Source: an uncultured Aquimarina sp. (GTDB taxonomy: Bacteria > Bacteroidota > Bacteroidia > Flavobacteriales > Flavobacteriaceae). From it: 64,000 nt of DNA. The notes beneath the pieces were generated by a model, which was not told where the DNA came from, searched no databases, and worked only from the letters and a program-made list of their open reading frames with translations. The stretch lies in NCBI GenBank assembly GCA_937958985.1, contig CALGLV010000011.1, forward strand, positions 1 through 64,000, in the 5' to 3' direction. Below are positions 1 through 9,057 of the stretch, piece after piece (the first letter of the stretch is position 1; each line of letters starts with the position of its first letter). The translations under genes were made by a program, and so were the position numbers.

Positions 1-142
1 ATTCAACATTCAACATTCAACATTCAACATTCAACATTCAACATTCAACATTCAACATTCAACATTCAACATTCAACATTCAACATTCAACATTCAACAT
101 TCAACATTCAACATTCAACATTCAACATTCAACATTCAACAT
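1..142. repeat. Perfect 7-bp tandem repeat (ATTCAAC)n
   Basis: Twenty uninterrupted copies of ATTCAAC run from the first base of the window and end two bases into a twenty-first copy, just before the stop codon of the Lnb-like gene on the minus strand. The array may extend to the left of the window. Because 7 is not a multiple of 3, every plus-strand frame reads the same open heptapeptide cycle (I-Q-H-S-T-F-N), while the minus strand hits TGA in every frame. There are no spacers, so this is not a CRISPR array. Such a pure array is prone to slippage. Confidence 0.97.
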
Positions 143-1258
143 CTAAACGGTTGCCCTAGAGTGTTCACGTTGCCTTAAGTTTATCCACAGCAGTGAAATT
201 AAAATAGGTAAAAAAGCAATATCGTAGCCTTGTATTTTAGAAATCCAAACGCCTAATGTTGTTAGTAAGCAAAGTATAAGTATGGTAGATAATGTTTTTA
301 AAAAATGCTTGTATTTTGTGAAGCGTAATCCCAAGCTTACTAAGTACAATGGGTTTAGCCATAGTAAATTGTAGTTGTATTGCACTTCAGGATGTTCTGA
401 AAAAAGATTGATAATTAAAACGATTAATCCTAAAAAACCGACACTAAAAATATAAGAGCGTATTAAAAATTTAGACTTTCCAAAAATCATTACAACTAAA
501 AGAAAAGCAAAAACTATAAATGGGGTAAGTTGCCATTTATCAGGGTTTGAGGGTTTTAAATTTTTGAATGTAGTAGTCGCTTTTTCTGAGAATGGCTTGT
601 TATTTAATGTTGCTTTGTCGATTTCTTGTTTTAAAAAATCGGGTAGAAACATGAGCTCAGCTGTGTCTATTTTTTTGTCAATAGTACTTCCTAATGCTAA
701 ATTAATTCCAAATTTAAACCAAGGAGTTTTTCGAGTATAATCGTCAAGATAATTACGGTAGGTACGATTGGTAGGTTGTGTATTATAAGTTGTGTTTTCA
801 AAAGTGTTAAGTAATAAATCCCTTACCTCAGTACTGCAATTGCGATTTAAAAAACGATAGCGATAATACCTGTTTTCAGGGCGGTATAAATGTTGAAGTT
901 TGTCGGCTAATTTTTGAGCTTGAGTAGCATTAAGATGTAGCTTTTGTTCAAAAACTTGCCTATTTTCACTAAAATAAGGCCTTAGCATAGGTTCGTAAGG
1001 CTGAATTCCTAACATGTAATCGAGCTTTCCAGTACAAAACTTCGCCAAAAAATTAGGGGTGTCAAAATCAAAAATCCCAAAATTATAAACCCAATCCGTT
1101 TGTTTAGCTTCGTCTTGAATTCTAATAGCGGTATGTCCAAAAACCGTATAGGATTCGTTTCCGGTTTCAAAAGTTAATAAGCTTATTTTAGGTTGCTGTT
1201 GCGTGTATCCAATTAATGAGATAAACAAACACAAGTAAAGAGCGAATTTAGTTTTCAA
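143..1258 (-). CDS. Lnb-like (DUF4105) membrane protein
   Basis: This 371-residue protein has a signal peptide (about residues 1-19), a periplasmic domain of the DUF4105 type and four or five hydrophobic segments from about residue 245 to 360. The DUF4105 motifs GHTAIRI (His42) and NRNCSTE (Cys141) are present. DUF4105 is the N-terminal domain of Lnb, described in Bacteroides as a lipoprotein N-acyltransferase, so the protein may complete lipoprotein acylation at the inner membrane. Treating His42 and Cys141 as catalytic is my inference. The start is TTG; no in-frame ATG fits the signal peptide. The gene diverges from truA, and its 3' end abuts the ATTCAAC repeat. Confidence 0.8.
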   Translation of the reverse strand: MKTKFALYLCLFISLIGYTQQQPKISLLTFETGNESYTVFGHTAIRIQDEAKQTDWVYNFGIFDFDTPNFLAKFCTGKLDYMLGIQPYEPMLRPYFSENRQVFEQKLHLNATQAQKLADKLQHLYRPENRYYRYRFLNRNCSTEVRDLLLNTFENTTYNTQPTNRTYRNYLDDYTRKTPWFKFGINLALGSTIDKKIDTAELMFLPDFLKQEIDKATLNNKPFSEKATTTFKNLKPSNPDKWQLTPFIVFAFLLVVMIFGKSKFLIRSYIFSVGFLGLIVLIINLFSEHPEVQYNYNLLWLNPLYLVSLGLRFTKYKHFLKTLSTILILCLLTTLGVWISKIQGYDIAFLPILISLLWINLRQREHSRATV

Positions 1259-1312
1259 CTTAAAAAATATTTAAAGAAGTGGTAATATGTTACAAGGACA
1301 ATTAAACTGCCT

Positions 1313-1320
1313 TATCTTTG
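1313..1320 (+). promoter_or_regulatory. Bacteroidetes -7 element (TATCTTTG) for truA
   Basis: TATCTTTG matches the Bacteroidetes primary-sigma -7 consensus TAnnTTTG. It lies 28 bases before the TTG start of truA, leaving a leader of roughly 20 bases. No clear TTTG -33 box was seen. Confidence 0.65.
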
Positions 1321-1347
1321 TGTAAATTTAGATACAAAAATTAAGAT

Positions 1348-2091
1348 TTGAGGTATTTTATAGAACTTTCCTATAATGGCGCTACATTTCACGGATGGCA
1401 AATTCAACCTGATGTTATTTCGGTACAAGAAAGTATTGAAAAAGCGCTATCGGTTTTATTAAGAAAGCCTCAAAGTATAGTTGGGGCAGGCAGAACAGAT
1501 GCAGGCGTTCATGCTAAGTTTATGGTGGCACACTTTGAGTCGGACGTTGATTTTGAAACCGAACAACTGAAGTTTAAACTCAATTCTTTTTTGCCAGAGA
1601 GTATTGCCATTTATAACATTTATAATGTCAAAAATGAAGCCCATGCTCGTTTTGATGCTATGGCAAGAGCATATGAATATCGAGTTGTAACTGAAAAAAA
1701 TCCTTTCGAAACAAAGAGTACACATTTAGTAAAACAGCCTTTGGATGTTAAGAAAATGAACTTAGCAGCAAAAAGAATGTTAGCCTACACAAATTTTAAA
1801 TGTTTTAGTAAGTCTAAAACAGATGTAAAAACATATAATTGCGATTTGTTTTATGCTTTTTGGGAGCAAGAAAATGACTGTTTGGTATTTAAAATATCTG
1901 CAAACAGATTTTTAAGAAATATGGTGCGAGCAATAGTGGGTACCCTTTTGGAAATAGGTAGTGGGAAGTTAGAATTAGAAGATATAGATCGTATTATTAG
2001 ATCTGAAAATAGGGGTGAAGCAGGGTATTCAGTACCTGCAAAAGGCTTATATTTAACCGAGGTATTATACCCAGAAAGCATACGTTTATAA
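1348..2091 (+). CDS. truA: tRNA pseudouridine(38-40) synthase TruA
   Basis: The enzyme isomerises uridines 38-40 in the tRNA anticodon arm to pseudouridine in the cytoplasm. At 247 residues it has the family's usual length. The catalytic motif GAGRTDAGVHA carries the nucleophile Asp51, and the N-terminus RYFIELSYNG and C-terminal FLRNMVR are typical. The start codon is TTG: the conserved sequence begins at residue 2, no in-frame ATG is near, and a TATCTTTG promoter lies just upstream. The ABC exporter gene follows after three bases, so the two are probably co-transcribed. Confidence 0.96.
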   Translation: MRYFIELSYNGATFHGWQIQPDVISVQESIEKALSVLLRKPQSIVGAGRTDAGVHAKFMVAHFESDVDFETEQLKFKLNSFLPESIAIYNIYNVKNEAHARFDAMARAYEYRVVTEKNPFETKSTHLVKQPLDVKKMNLAAKRMLAYTNFKCFSKSKTDVKTYNCDLFYAFWEQENDCLVFKISANRFLRNMVRAIVGTLLEIGSGKLELEDIDRIIRSENRGEAGYSVPAKGLYLTEVLYPESIRL

Positions 2092-2094
2092 TAA

Positions 2095-3858
2095 ATGAGT
2101 AAAGACGGAAATCCATACGATTTAAGTATCTTAAAAAAAGTTTTTGCTTTTGCAAAACCTTATAAAGGAACATTCTTTTTGGTTACCCTTACTGCTATTG
2201 GAGTTTCTGCATTTGCGGTAGCTCGACCTAAGTTTTTACAATTAGCCATTGATTTTGGTATTCAAAAAAACGACTCTGAAATTTTATTGAAGTTTGTATT
2301 ACTAATGTTATTGTCATTAGTTTTAGAGGTGACCTCGCAGTTAACATTTATTTACTATTCCAATTGGTTGGGGCAGCATATTGTTAAGGATATTCGCTCT
2401 CAGTTATTTAAACGCATATTGAATTTTAAGATGCAGTATTATGATAATTCTGCGGTTGGAAGGCTGGTTACGCGATCGGTAAATGATGTTGAGAAAATAG
2501 CAGAAATTTTTAGTCAAGGATTGTTTATGATTATTAGCGATTTGTTGAAAATGCTAGTAATTATAATTTTTATGCTTATAACGAGTTGGAAGCTAACTTT
2601 TATAGTATTAGCAGTAATGCCTATAATTGTCTATGCAACACGTGTTTTTCATAAAAAAATGAAAGTTGCTTTTGAGGAAGTGCGTACCGAGGTTTCAAAT
2701 TTAAATACGTTTGTGCAAGAACATATTTCTGGGATGAAAATAGTACAGCTGTTCGCTCGTGAAGATTCTGAATTCGAGAAATTTCAGCAAATTAACGAGA
2801 AACATAAAAATGGATGGATTAAAACAGTATGGTATAACTCTATTTTCTTTCCAATCGCCGAGCTTTCAGGGTCTTTGGCTTTCGGACTTATTGTTTGGTA
2901 TGGAGGTTTAAATAGCATTCAAGGCGATGCCATTACTTTAGGTATTATTACTAGTTTTATTCAACTTACAAATATGCTGTTTCGACCACTACGCCAAATA
3001 GCCGATAAATTTAATACCCTTCAAATGGGTATGGTGGCTTCACGAAGAGTGTTTAATGTGTTGGAGACTGAAGAAGCGATAGTCGAAAATATTACAGATA
3101 CTCTAGAAAATGTAAAGGGTGCTATTCAATTTGAAAATGTAAAATTTAGTTACGTTAAAGATGAAGAGGTTTTAAAAGGAATTTCATTTGAAGTTAAAGC
3201 TGGGCAAACAGTAGCTATTGTTGGTTCTACAGGTGCGGGTAAATCTACTATCGTGAATTTGTTGAATCGCTTTTATGAGATTAATGGAGGTACTATAAAA
3301 ATAGATGACACGGATATTCATAATTTATCATTAGAAAATTTAAGAAGTCACATTGCTGTAGTGTTGCAAGACGTGTTTTTGTTTGCGGACACTATTTATA
3401 ATAACATAACATTAAAAGACGAAACAATTTCTGAGGAAGAGGTAATTGGAGCTTCTAAGGAAATAGGGGTTCATGATTTTATCATGCAATTACCAGGAGG
3501 ATATCAATATAATGTTAAAGAACGTGGAACGATGCTTTCTTCAGGGCAACGACAATTGATTTCTTTTTTAAGAGCTTACGTGTCAAAACCGCGAATTTTA
3601 ATTTTAGATGAAGCTACCTCGTCAATAGATAGTTACAGCGAGCAACTAATACAAGATGCTACGGATAAAATCACCAAAGGAAGAACCTCAATAGTAATAG
3701 CTCATCGCTTAGCAACAATTCAAAACGCTGATGTGATTTTGGTAATGGATCAAGGTAAAATAGTAGAAAAAGGAACACACCAAGAGTTATTACAACATAA
3801 AAACGGATATTATAAAAACCTATACGAAGTGCAATTTGCAGTTCAGGAAGCTTCTTAA
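2095..3858 (+). CDS. ABC exporter, fused permease/ATPase (MsbA/MDR type)
   Basis: This is a 587-residue half-transporter that would work as a homodimer in the inner membrane. Six membrane helices occupy roughly residues 20-310, followed by a nucleotide-binding domain with Walker A GSTGAGKST (about 376-384), signature LSSGQRQL (about 480), Walker B ILILDEATSSID (about 500) and a switch histidine in IVIAHRLATI. The signature starts LSSGQ rather than LSGGQ, which is common in this subfamily. The substrate cannot be read from sequence; lipid A, lipids or drugs are all possible. It starts three bases after truA. Confidence 0.9.
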   Translation: MSKDGNPYDLSILKKVFAFAKPYKGTFFLVTLTAIGVSAFAVARPKFLQLAIDFGIQKNDSEILLKFVLLMLLSLVLEVTSQLTFIYYSNWLGQHIVKDIRSQLFKRILNFKMQYYDNSAVGRLVTRSVNDVEKIAEIFSQGLFMIISDLLKMLVIIIFMLITSWKLTFIVLAVMPIIVYATRVFHKKMKVAFEEVRTEVSNLNTFVQEHISGMKIVQLFAREDSEFEKFQQINEKHKNGWIKTVWYNSIFFPIAELSGSLAFGLIVWYGGLNSIQGDAITLGIITSFIQLTNMLFRPLRQIADKFNTLQMGMVASRRVFNVLETEEAIVENITDTLENVKGAIQFENVKFSYVKDEEVLKGISFEVKAGQTVAIVGSTGAGKSTIVNLLNRFYEINGGTIKIDDTDIHNLSLENLRSHIAVVLQDVFLFADTIYNNITLKDETISEEEVIGASKEIGVHDFIMQLPGGYQYNVKERGTMLSSGQRQLISFLRAYVSKPRILILDEATSSIDSYSEQLIQDATDKITKGRTSIVIAHRLATIQNADVILVMDQGKIVEKGTHQELLQHKNGYYKNLYEVQFAVQEAS

Positions 3859-3938
3859 TTAGTTGCTTTAAAAAAAATGAAACACTACTATTTTAAGATA
3901 AAGTGTTTCAAGGAGATATTAAGTGAAAAAATATTTAA

Positions 3939-3976
3939 AGCCAAAGAGCTTACTGCTATTAGCCAAAAGCTATAAC
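3939..3976. repeat. Degenerate heptad repeat upstream of hemF
   Basis: GC dinucleotides recur at 3940, 3948, 3955, 3962 and 3969, giving spacings of 8, 7, 7 and 7 within AGCCAAA, TGCTATT and AGCTATA-like units. The array ends two bases before the hemF ATG. The same class occurs at 8971-9050, 9765-9801 and 63806-63907. Confidence 0.6.
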
Positions 3977-3977
3977 G

Positions 3978-4886
3978 ATGAAAAAACAATTTTACAAATA
4001 CATAGAACAGCTTCAAGATCAAATTTGCAATGCTTTAGAAAAGCAAGATAAAAACGCAAAATTTAAAGAAGATTTATGGGAACGCCCTGAAGGCGGTGGC
4101 GGACGAACTCGAGTAATTGAAGGCGGAGACGTTATTGAAAAAGGGGGGGTGAATATTTCAGCAGTTCATGGGCCTTTGCCTAAAGCCATGCAAGCGTACT
4201 TTAAAGTAGAAGATGTTGATTTTTTTGCCTGTGGTTTAAGTTTAGTAATTCATCCTAAAAACCCTATGGCACCCACAGTACATGCTAATTGGCGTTATTT
4301 TGAAATGTATAATAAGCAAGGTGAAATTGTAGATCAGTGGTTTGGAGGCGGACAAGATTTAACGCCTTATTATTTGTTTGAAGAAGATGCAATTCATTTT
4401 CATCAAACGTGTAAAAATGCCTGCGACAAACACGACACTTCTTTTTATAAAAAATACAAACAAAAGTGCGATGAGTATTTTTATAATGCACACCGAAATG
4501 AAGGTAGGGGTATTGGAGGCTTGTTTTTTGATTATTGCAAAGCTGAAAACGGAAAATCTATTGAAGATTGGTTTAATTTTGTAACCGAGGTCGGAAATAG
4601 CTTTGTAGCAGCTTATGTGCCTATTTTAGAAAAAAGAAAGCATTTAAAGTTTACCAAAGCACAAAGAGATTGGCAAGAAATACGAAGAGGTCGTTACGTG
4701 GAGTTTAACCTAGTACACGATAAAGGAACTTTATTTGGGTTGCGAACAAACGGACGTATAGAAAGTATATTAATGAGTCTTCCGCCACATGTACAATGGG
4801 TATATGATCATCATCCAAAAGAAGACTCCGCAGAAGCCGAGTTGTTAGAGGTTTTGAAAAACCCAAAAGATTGGGTGGCTTATTAA
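3978..4886 (+). CDS. hemF: Oxygen-dependent coproporphyrinogen III oxidase
   Basis: HemF converts coproporphyrinogen III to protoporphyrinogen IX by two O2-dependent oxidative decarboxylations, late in haem synthesis in the cytosol. The 302-residue length is normal, and the conserved blocks WERPEGGGGRTRVIEGG, WRYFEMYN, WFGGGQDLTPYY and RGIGGLFFDY are all present. It lies about 54 kb from hemACDE in this window rather than beside them. A degenerate 7-nt repeat occupies the bases directly before its ATG. The MBOAT gene follows after 15 bases. Confidence 0.97.
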   Translation: MKKQFYKYIEQLQDQICNALEKQDKNAKFKEDLWERPEGGGGRTRVIEGGDVIEKGGVNISAVHGPLPKAMQAYFKVEDVDFFACGLSLVIHPKNPMAPTVHANWRYFEMYNKQGEIVDQWFGGGQDLTPYYLFEEDAIHFHQTCKNACDKHDTSFYKKYKQKCDEYFYNAHRNEGRGIGGLFFDYCKAENGKSIEDWFNFVTEVGNSFVAAYVPILEKRKHLKFTKAQRDWQEIRRGRYVEFNLVHDKGTLFGLRTNGRIESILMSLPPHVQWVYDHHPKEDSAEAELLEVLKNPKDWVAY

Positions 4887-4901
4887 ATTCAATTAAGATA
4901 T

Positions 4902-6296
4902 ATGCTTTTTGGCACACCGATTTTCTTGTTTTTATTTCTTCCTTTAGTTTTAGGGATATATTATTTATTACCCAAAAAATTCAGGAATTTCTTTTTGTTA
5001 CTTGCTAGCTTATTTTTTTACGCTTGGGGGGAGCAAAAACTAGTAGTTTTAATAATATTTTCTACAGTTGTTGATTACATAGCAGGCATTATTATCGATA
5101 AAGGCTTTCGTAAAACAGGATTATACTTATCTGTGATATTTAATATTTCGATGCTTCTATATTTTAAATATGCGGGCTTTGCGTTTAATAATATTAATAA
5201 ATTACTAGAAATTTTAAATGTTCAAAGCATCAATTTAGATTCCTTACTCTATGTAGTGTTACCTATAGGTATAAGTTTTTATACTTTCCAAACTATGTCT
5301 TATACAATAGATGTGTATAGAGGTAATGTAAAAGCGAATTATAATTTGATAGATTTTGCATGTTATGTTACTTTGTTTCCTCAACTAATAGCCGGTCCTA
5401 TTATTAAATATAAAGAAGTCTCTTTTCAGTTAAAAGATAGACTTTTCTCTTCAGCTCAATTTGTTGATGGAATTCAAAGATTTGTTTTTGGTTTGGCCAA
5501 AAAAATGATAATAGCTAATAATTGTGCTTTTTTAGCAGATGCTATTTTTTTACTCCCAAATTCTGAATTAAATATTTTTACAGCATGGCTAGGAGTTATA
5601 GCATTTACTATTCAAGTATATTTTGACTTCTCAGGGTATTCTGATATGGCAATTGGTTTAGGTAAAATGTTCGGGTTTGATTTTCAAGAAAACTTTAATT
5701 ATCCGTACGTTGCTCGATCAATTCAAGAGTTCTGGAGGCGATGGCATATTTCTCTGTCTTCGTGGTTTAAGGATTATGTTTATATACCCTTAGGTGGGAG
5801 TAGGCTTTCGGAGGGGCGTACTTACTTAAATTTAATTATAGTTTTTTTTATTACGGGTTTATGGCATGGAGCAGAATGGACTTATGTAATTTGGGGTCTA
5901 ACTCACGGTGTGTTTATGCTTGTGGAAAAAGCTTTTTTAAGTAAATTTCTATCTAAGCATAAAGTGTTTTCACACATGTATATGATTTTAGTATTACTTA
6001 TAAGTTTTCCAATTTTTAGATGTAAATCATTAGTTGACGCATGGTCCTATATCGGTAAAATGTTTTCGCTAGATAACAACACAAATTTAGAATACATTAG
6101 TTTTTATTTTACTACAGAGGTCAAATTGGCACTTCTTTTTGGTGTATTTTTTTCTATGCCTATTTATTTAAGATTTGAAAAAAAATTACTTCTAAATTAT
6201 ACACTACAAAAGTGTTTCTTGATAGGTGTTTTCTTAATATCTATTATATACGTTTCAATAAGTACTTATAATCCATTTATTTATTTTAGGTTTTAA
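4902..6296 (+). CDS. MBOAT family O-acyltransferase (AlgI/DltB-like)
   Basis: This is a 464-residue polytopic membrane protein of the membrane-bound O-acyltransferase family. The AlgI-type motifs EFWRRWHISLSSWFKDY and GLWHGAEWTYVIWG are present; His322 in the second is the expected catalytic histidine. AlgI-type proteins pass acyl groups across the inner membrane for O-acetylation of an exported polysaccharide. The next gene, two bases away, is an AlgX/AlgJ-like periplasmic partner, which supports this role. The target polymer is unknown because no synthase gene is nearby. Both genes look more AT-rich than their neighbours. Confidence 0.92.
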   Translation: MLFGTPIFLFLFLPLVLGIYYLLPKKFRNFFLLLASLFFYAWGEQKLVVLIIFSTVVDYIAGIIIDKGFRKTGLYLSVIFNISMLLYFKYAGFAFNNINKLLEILNVQSINLDSLLYVVLPIGISFYTFQTMSYTIDVYRGNVKANYNLIDFACYVTLFPQLIAGPIIKYKEVSFQLKDRLFSSAQFVDGIQRFVFGLAKKMIIANNCAFLADAIFLLPNSELNIFTAWLGVIAFTIQVYFDFSGYSDMAIGLGKMFGFDFQENFNYPYVARSIQEFWRRWHISLSSWFKDYVYIPLGGSRLSEGRTYLNLIIVFFITGLWHGAEWTYVIWGLTHGVFMLVEKAFLSKFLSKHKVFSHMYMILVLLISFPIFRCKSLVDAWSYIGKMFSLDNNTNLEYISFYFTTEVKLALLFGVFFSMPIYLRFEKKLLLNYTLQKCFLIGVFLISIIYVSISTYNPFIYFRF

Positions 6297-6298
6297 TT

Positions 6299-7396
6299 AT
6301 GAATAAGTCAAAAATAAATAAGATTATAATCATAGTTTTTTTTGGACTATTGCTTTTGCCTAATGTGCTTACTTTTTTAGGCGTTGATAAAACTTTTGTG
6401 TTGAATGAAAACAGGAAATTGCATAAGTTTTCAGAAATTAATTGGTTTAGTCCTAAGGAAGCTTTAATTGATTTTAAATGGGCTTATAAAGATAATTTTG
6501 GTTTTAAAAACATGTCATTTTCTTTTTATAGTTGGGTTAAAAGTAATTTGTTTGATGAATCTGCATTACAAACTAAAACAATAAAAGGAAGAGAGGGGTG
6601 GTATTTCTTAGGTAACGATGAAGGGAATGTATTGAATAATAGCGTTGGAATATCAAAATTAAGTAACAAGGAAAAAGTAATAGTACAGTCTAATATTAGT
6701 AGTTTATTTGAAAAGATGGATAAGCTGGATTTTCCTTTTTATATGGTAATATCAAGACACAAGCATGAAGTATATCCAGAGTATCTTCCTTTTACATTAA
6801 AAAACTCGAATTCTAAATTTGATGAACTATATGCTAATTGGGAGGATAGTTATTATCCTAAAGTTTTAGACTTAAAGCGTGTTGTACTCGAAAATAAACA
6901 TACAGGACAATTATACCATAAAACGGATACGCATTGGAATGAGCTTGGCGCGTTGTACGGCTTTAATGCAATTATTAATAGATTACAATTAAAGTTTCCG
7001 GAATTAGAAAAAGCTAAAAAAGAAAGTTATTTAATTAAAACAGAAGCAGTGTTACAGCAAGATTTGACTGCTATGATTAATATTGAGAAGCGAGAAGAAA
7101 TTGTTGTTTTAGAAAAAAAAACCAGCGAATTAGGTAAACGTGTGGAAGATTATAATAATAATTATTCTACTGCAAGATTTATTAATCCGGAAAAGCAATT
7201 AAAAGTATTGATTTTCAGAGATTCATTCTCCTTAGCTATGATGAAGTATTTTAAAGAGGCATTTGGAGAATGCTTATTTGTAAAAACAAGAAAGCCTGAT
7301 GTTGATTTGATTAAAGTCGAAAAGCCTGATGTAATTATTCTTCAAATAACGAGTAGAAGATTTCAGAGACTTGCCCAAGAAAAAGTATATTATTAG
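6299..7396 (+). CDS. AlgX/AlgJ-like SGNH acyltransferase
   Basis: This 365-residue protein has one N-terminal membrane anchor (about residues 9-26) followed by a periplasmic domain. The blocks KTDTHWNELGA (about 210) and FRDSFSLAM (about 305) match the Asp-His and Ser motifs of the AlgX/AlgJ SGNH-hydrolase-like family, which receive acyl groups from an MBOAT partner and place them on polysaccharide. It is two bases downstream of the MBOAT gene, so translation is probably coupled. The polysaccharide is not identified. No hairpin terminator was seen after the gene, only a T-run. Confidence 0.8.
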   Translation: MNKSKINKIIIIVFFGLLLLPNVLTFLGVDKTFVLNENRKLHKFSEINWFSPKEALIDFKWAYKDNFGFKNMSFSFYSWVKSNLFDESALQTKTIKGREGWYFLGNDEGNVLNNSVGISKLSNKEKVIVQSNISSLFEKMDKLDFPFYMVISRHKHEVYPEYLPFTLKNSNSKFDELYANWEDSYYPKVLDLKRVVLENKHTGQLYHKTDTHWNELGALYGFNAIINRLQLKFPELEKAKKESYLIKTEAVLQQDLTAMINIEKREEIVVLEKKTSELGKRVEDYNNNYSTARFINPEKQLKVLIFRDSFSLAMMKYFKEAFGECLFVKTRKPDVDLIKVEKPDVIILQITSRRFQRLAQEKVYY

Positions 7397-7421
7397 TTTT
7401 TTTGTAATTGAACATCGTAAA

Positions 7422-7436
7422 TCTCAATTATTGAGA
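7422..7436. promoter_or_regulatory. 15-bp palindrome upstream of leuC
   Basis: TCTCAATTATTGAGA is a perfect odd palindrome about 48 bases before a weak -7-like TAAATTCG (7484-7491) and 115 bases before the leuC start. Its position suits an operator, but no cognate regulator gene is visible. Confidence 0.35.
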
Positions 7437-7551
7437 GCCATTCTATTTAAATAAAATACGCACATTTACACTTCATATTTTCGTAAATTCGCATTCCTAA
7501 ATTGAGAATCAATATTTGGTTTCAGTTTAGAAAAGATTAAAAAAAACCGAA

Positions 7552-8952
7552 ATGAGTAAGACATTATTTGACAAAGTATGGGATTCTCACGTTGTGAGAA
7601 GTGTTGAGGATGGACCAGACGTGTTGTTAATCGACCGTCATATGGTACACGAAGTAACCAGTCCAGTAGCTTTCTTAGGAATTAAGAATCGTGGTATTGG
7701 AGTGCTTTATCCTAATAAAACATTTGCTACGGCAGATCATAATACACCTACAATCAATCAGCACTTACCAGTGCAAGACCCACTTTCTGCAAACCAATTA
7801 AAGGCTTTAGAAGAAAATGCAGCGGCGCACGGTATTAGCCACTGGGGATTAGGACATGAAAAAAATGGTATTGTACACGTTGTAGGGCCGGAATACGGTA
7901 TCACTCAGCCAGGAGCAACTATTGTTTGCGGTGATTCACATACATCTACGCACGGTGCCTTTGGAGCAATTGCTTTTGGTATCGGAACCTCAGAAGTAGA
8001 AATGGTATTGGCAACGCAATGTATTATGCAGCCAAAACCGAAAAAAATGAGAATCAATATTAAGGGAGACCTTAATTTTGGAGTTACTCCAAAAGATGTT
8101 GCTTTATACATTATTTCAAAATTAACTACTTCGGGAGCTACAGGATATTTTGTAGAGTACGCAGGAGAAGTTTTTGAAAACATGACTATGGAAGGTCGTA
8201 TGACCGTTTGTAACTTAAGTATTGAGATGGGTGCTCGTGGAGGAATGATTGCTCCCGATGAGAAAACTTTTGAATACATTAAAGGCCGCGAACATACTCC
8301 AAAAGGAGCTGCTTGGGATAAAGCAAAAGTATATTGGGATACGTTAAAAACAGATTCTGATGCTACTTTTGATAAAGAATTGACTTTTGAAGCTTCGGAT
8401 ATTGAGCCAATGATTACTTATGGAACCAATCCAGGAATGGGTATTGGAATCTCTAAAAGTATTCCTAATGCTAAAGACGTTCAGGGTGGAGAATCTACTT
8501 ACAAAAAGTCTTTAGGGTATATGGATTTTAATGAAGGTGAAGATATGATTGGTAAGCCAATTGACTTTGTTTTTATTGGAAGTTGTACTAACGGGCGTAT
8601 CGAAGATTTTAGAGCTTTTGCTTCTATTATCAAAGGACGTAAAAAAGCAGATCATGTAACAGCTTGGTTAGTACCAGGTTCACATAAAGTGGAAGCTGCA
8701 ATAAAAGAAGAAGGTATTTTAGATATTATTCATGAATCTGGTTTTGAATTACGTGAGCCAGGATGTTCAGCTTGTTTAGCAATGAATGACGATAAAGTTC
8801 CTGCAGGGAAGTTAGCAGTAAGTACTTCTAACCGAAACTTTGAAGGACGCCAAGGGCCAGGATCTAGAACATTGTTAGCTTCGCCATTAGTGGCAGCAGC
8901 AGCAGCGGTAACAGGTAAGGTAACCGATCCTCGTGAATTAATGACAAAATAA
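7552..8952 (+). CDS. leuC: 3-isopropylmalate dehydratase large subunit
   Basis: LeuC with LeuD isomerises 2-isopropylmalate to 3-isopropylmalate in leucine synthesis; the same enzyme can process citramalate toward isoleucine. The protein has 466 residues and the aconitase-fold iron-sulfur ligands Cys345 (GSCTNGR), Cys405 and Cys408 (GCSACLAMN). It heads a cluster with leuD and a citramalate/isopropylmalate synthase gene. The 155-base upstream spacer holds a 15-bp palindrome and a TAAATTCG -7-like box. No leucine-rich leader peptide was found. Confidence 0.98.
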   Translation: MSKTLFDKVWDSHVVRSVEDGPDVLLIDRHMVHEVTSPVAFLGIKNRGIGVLYPNKTFATADHNTPTINQHLPVQDPLSANQLKALEENAAAHGISHWGLGHEKNGIVHVVGPEYGITQPGATIVCGDSHTSTHGAFGAIAFGIGTSEVEMVLATQCIMQPKPKKMRINIKGDLNFGVTPKDVALYIISKLTTSGATGYFVEYAGEVFENMTMEGRMTVCNLSIEMGARGGMIAPDEKTFEYIKGREHTPKGAAWDKAKVYWDTLKTDSDATFDKELTFEASDIEPMITYGTNPGMGIGISKSIPNAKDVQGGESTYKKSLGYMDFNEGEDMIGKPIDFVFIGSCTNGRIEDFRAFASIIKGRKKADHVTAWLVPGSHKVEAAIKEEGILDIIHESGFELREPGCSACLAMNDDKVPAGKLAVSTSNRNFEGRQGPGSRTLLASPLVAAAAAVTGKVTDPRELMTK

Positions 8953-8970
8953 TTCGCTTTGCGAACAAAC

Positions 8971-9050
8971 TATCAGCTATAAGTTATTAGCTAATAGTAT
9001 TTTTTAAAATTTTGGCAGGTAGCTTATAGCTAATAGCCGAAAGCTAAAAC
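8971..9050. repeat. Degenerate heptad repeats between leuC and leuD
   Basis: Two arrays share a strict 7-nt period. The first has GC/GT at 8976, 8983, 8990 and 8997; the second has GC at 9015, 9022, 9029, 9036 and 9043. Units resemble AGCTAAT, AGCTTAT and AGCCGAA. The repeats fill most of the 105-base spacer and end eight bases before the leuD ATG. Confidence 0.7.
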
Positions 9051-9057
9051 ATAAAAA

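Noticed and set aside
1-142. CRISPR-like repeat array
   Set aside because: The repeat is a continuous 7-bp unit without spacers and no cas genes are present.
3878-3910. Terminator after the ABC exporter gene
   Set aside because: A 9-bp stem (TGAAACACT) exists but the loop is 15 bases and there is no T-run, so termination is not supported.
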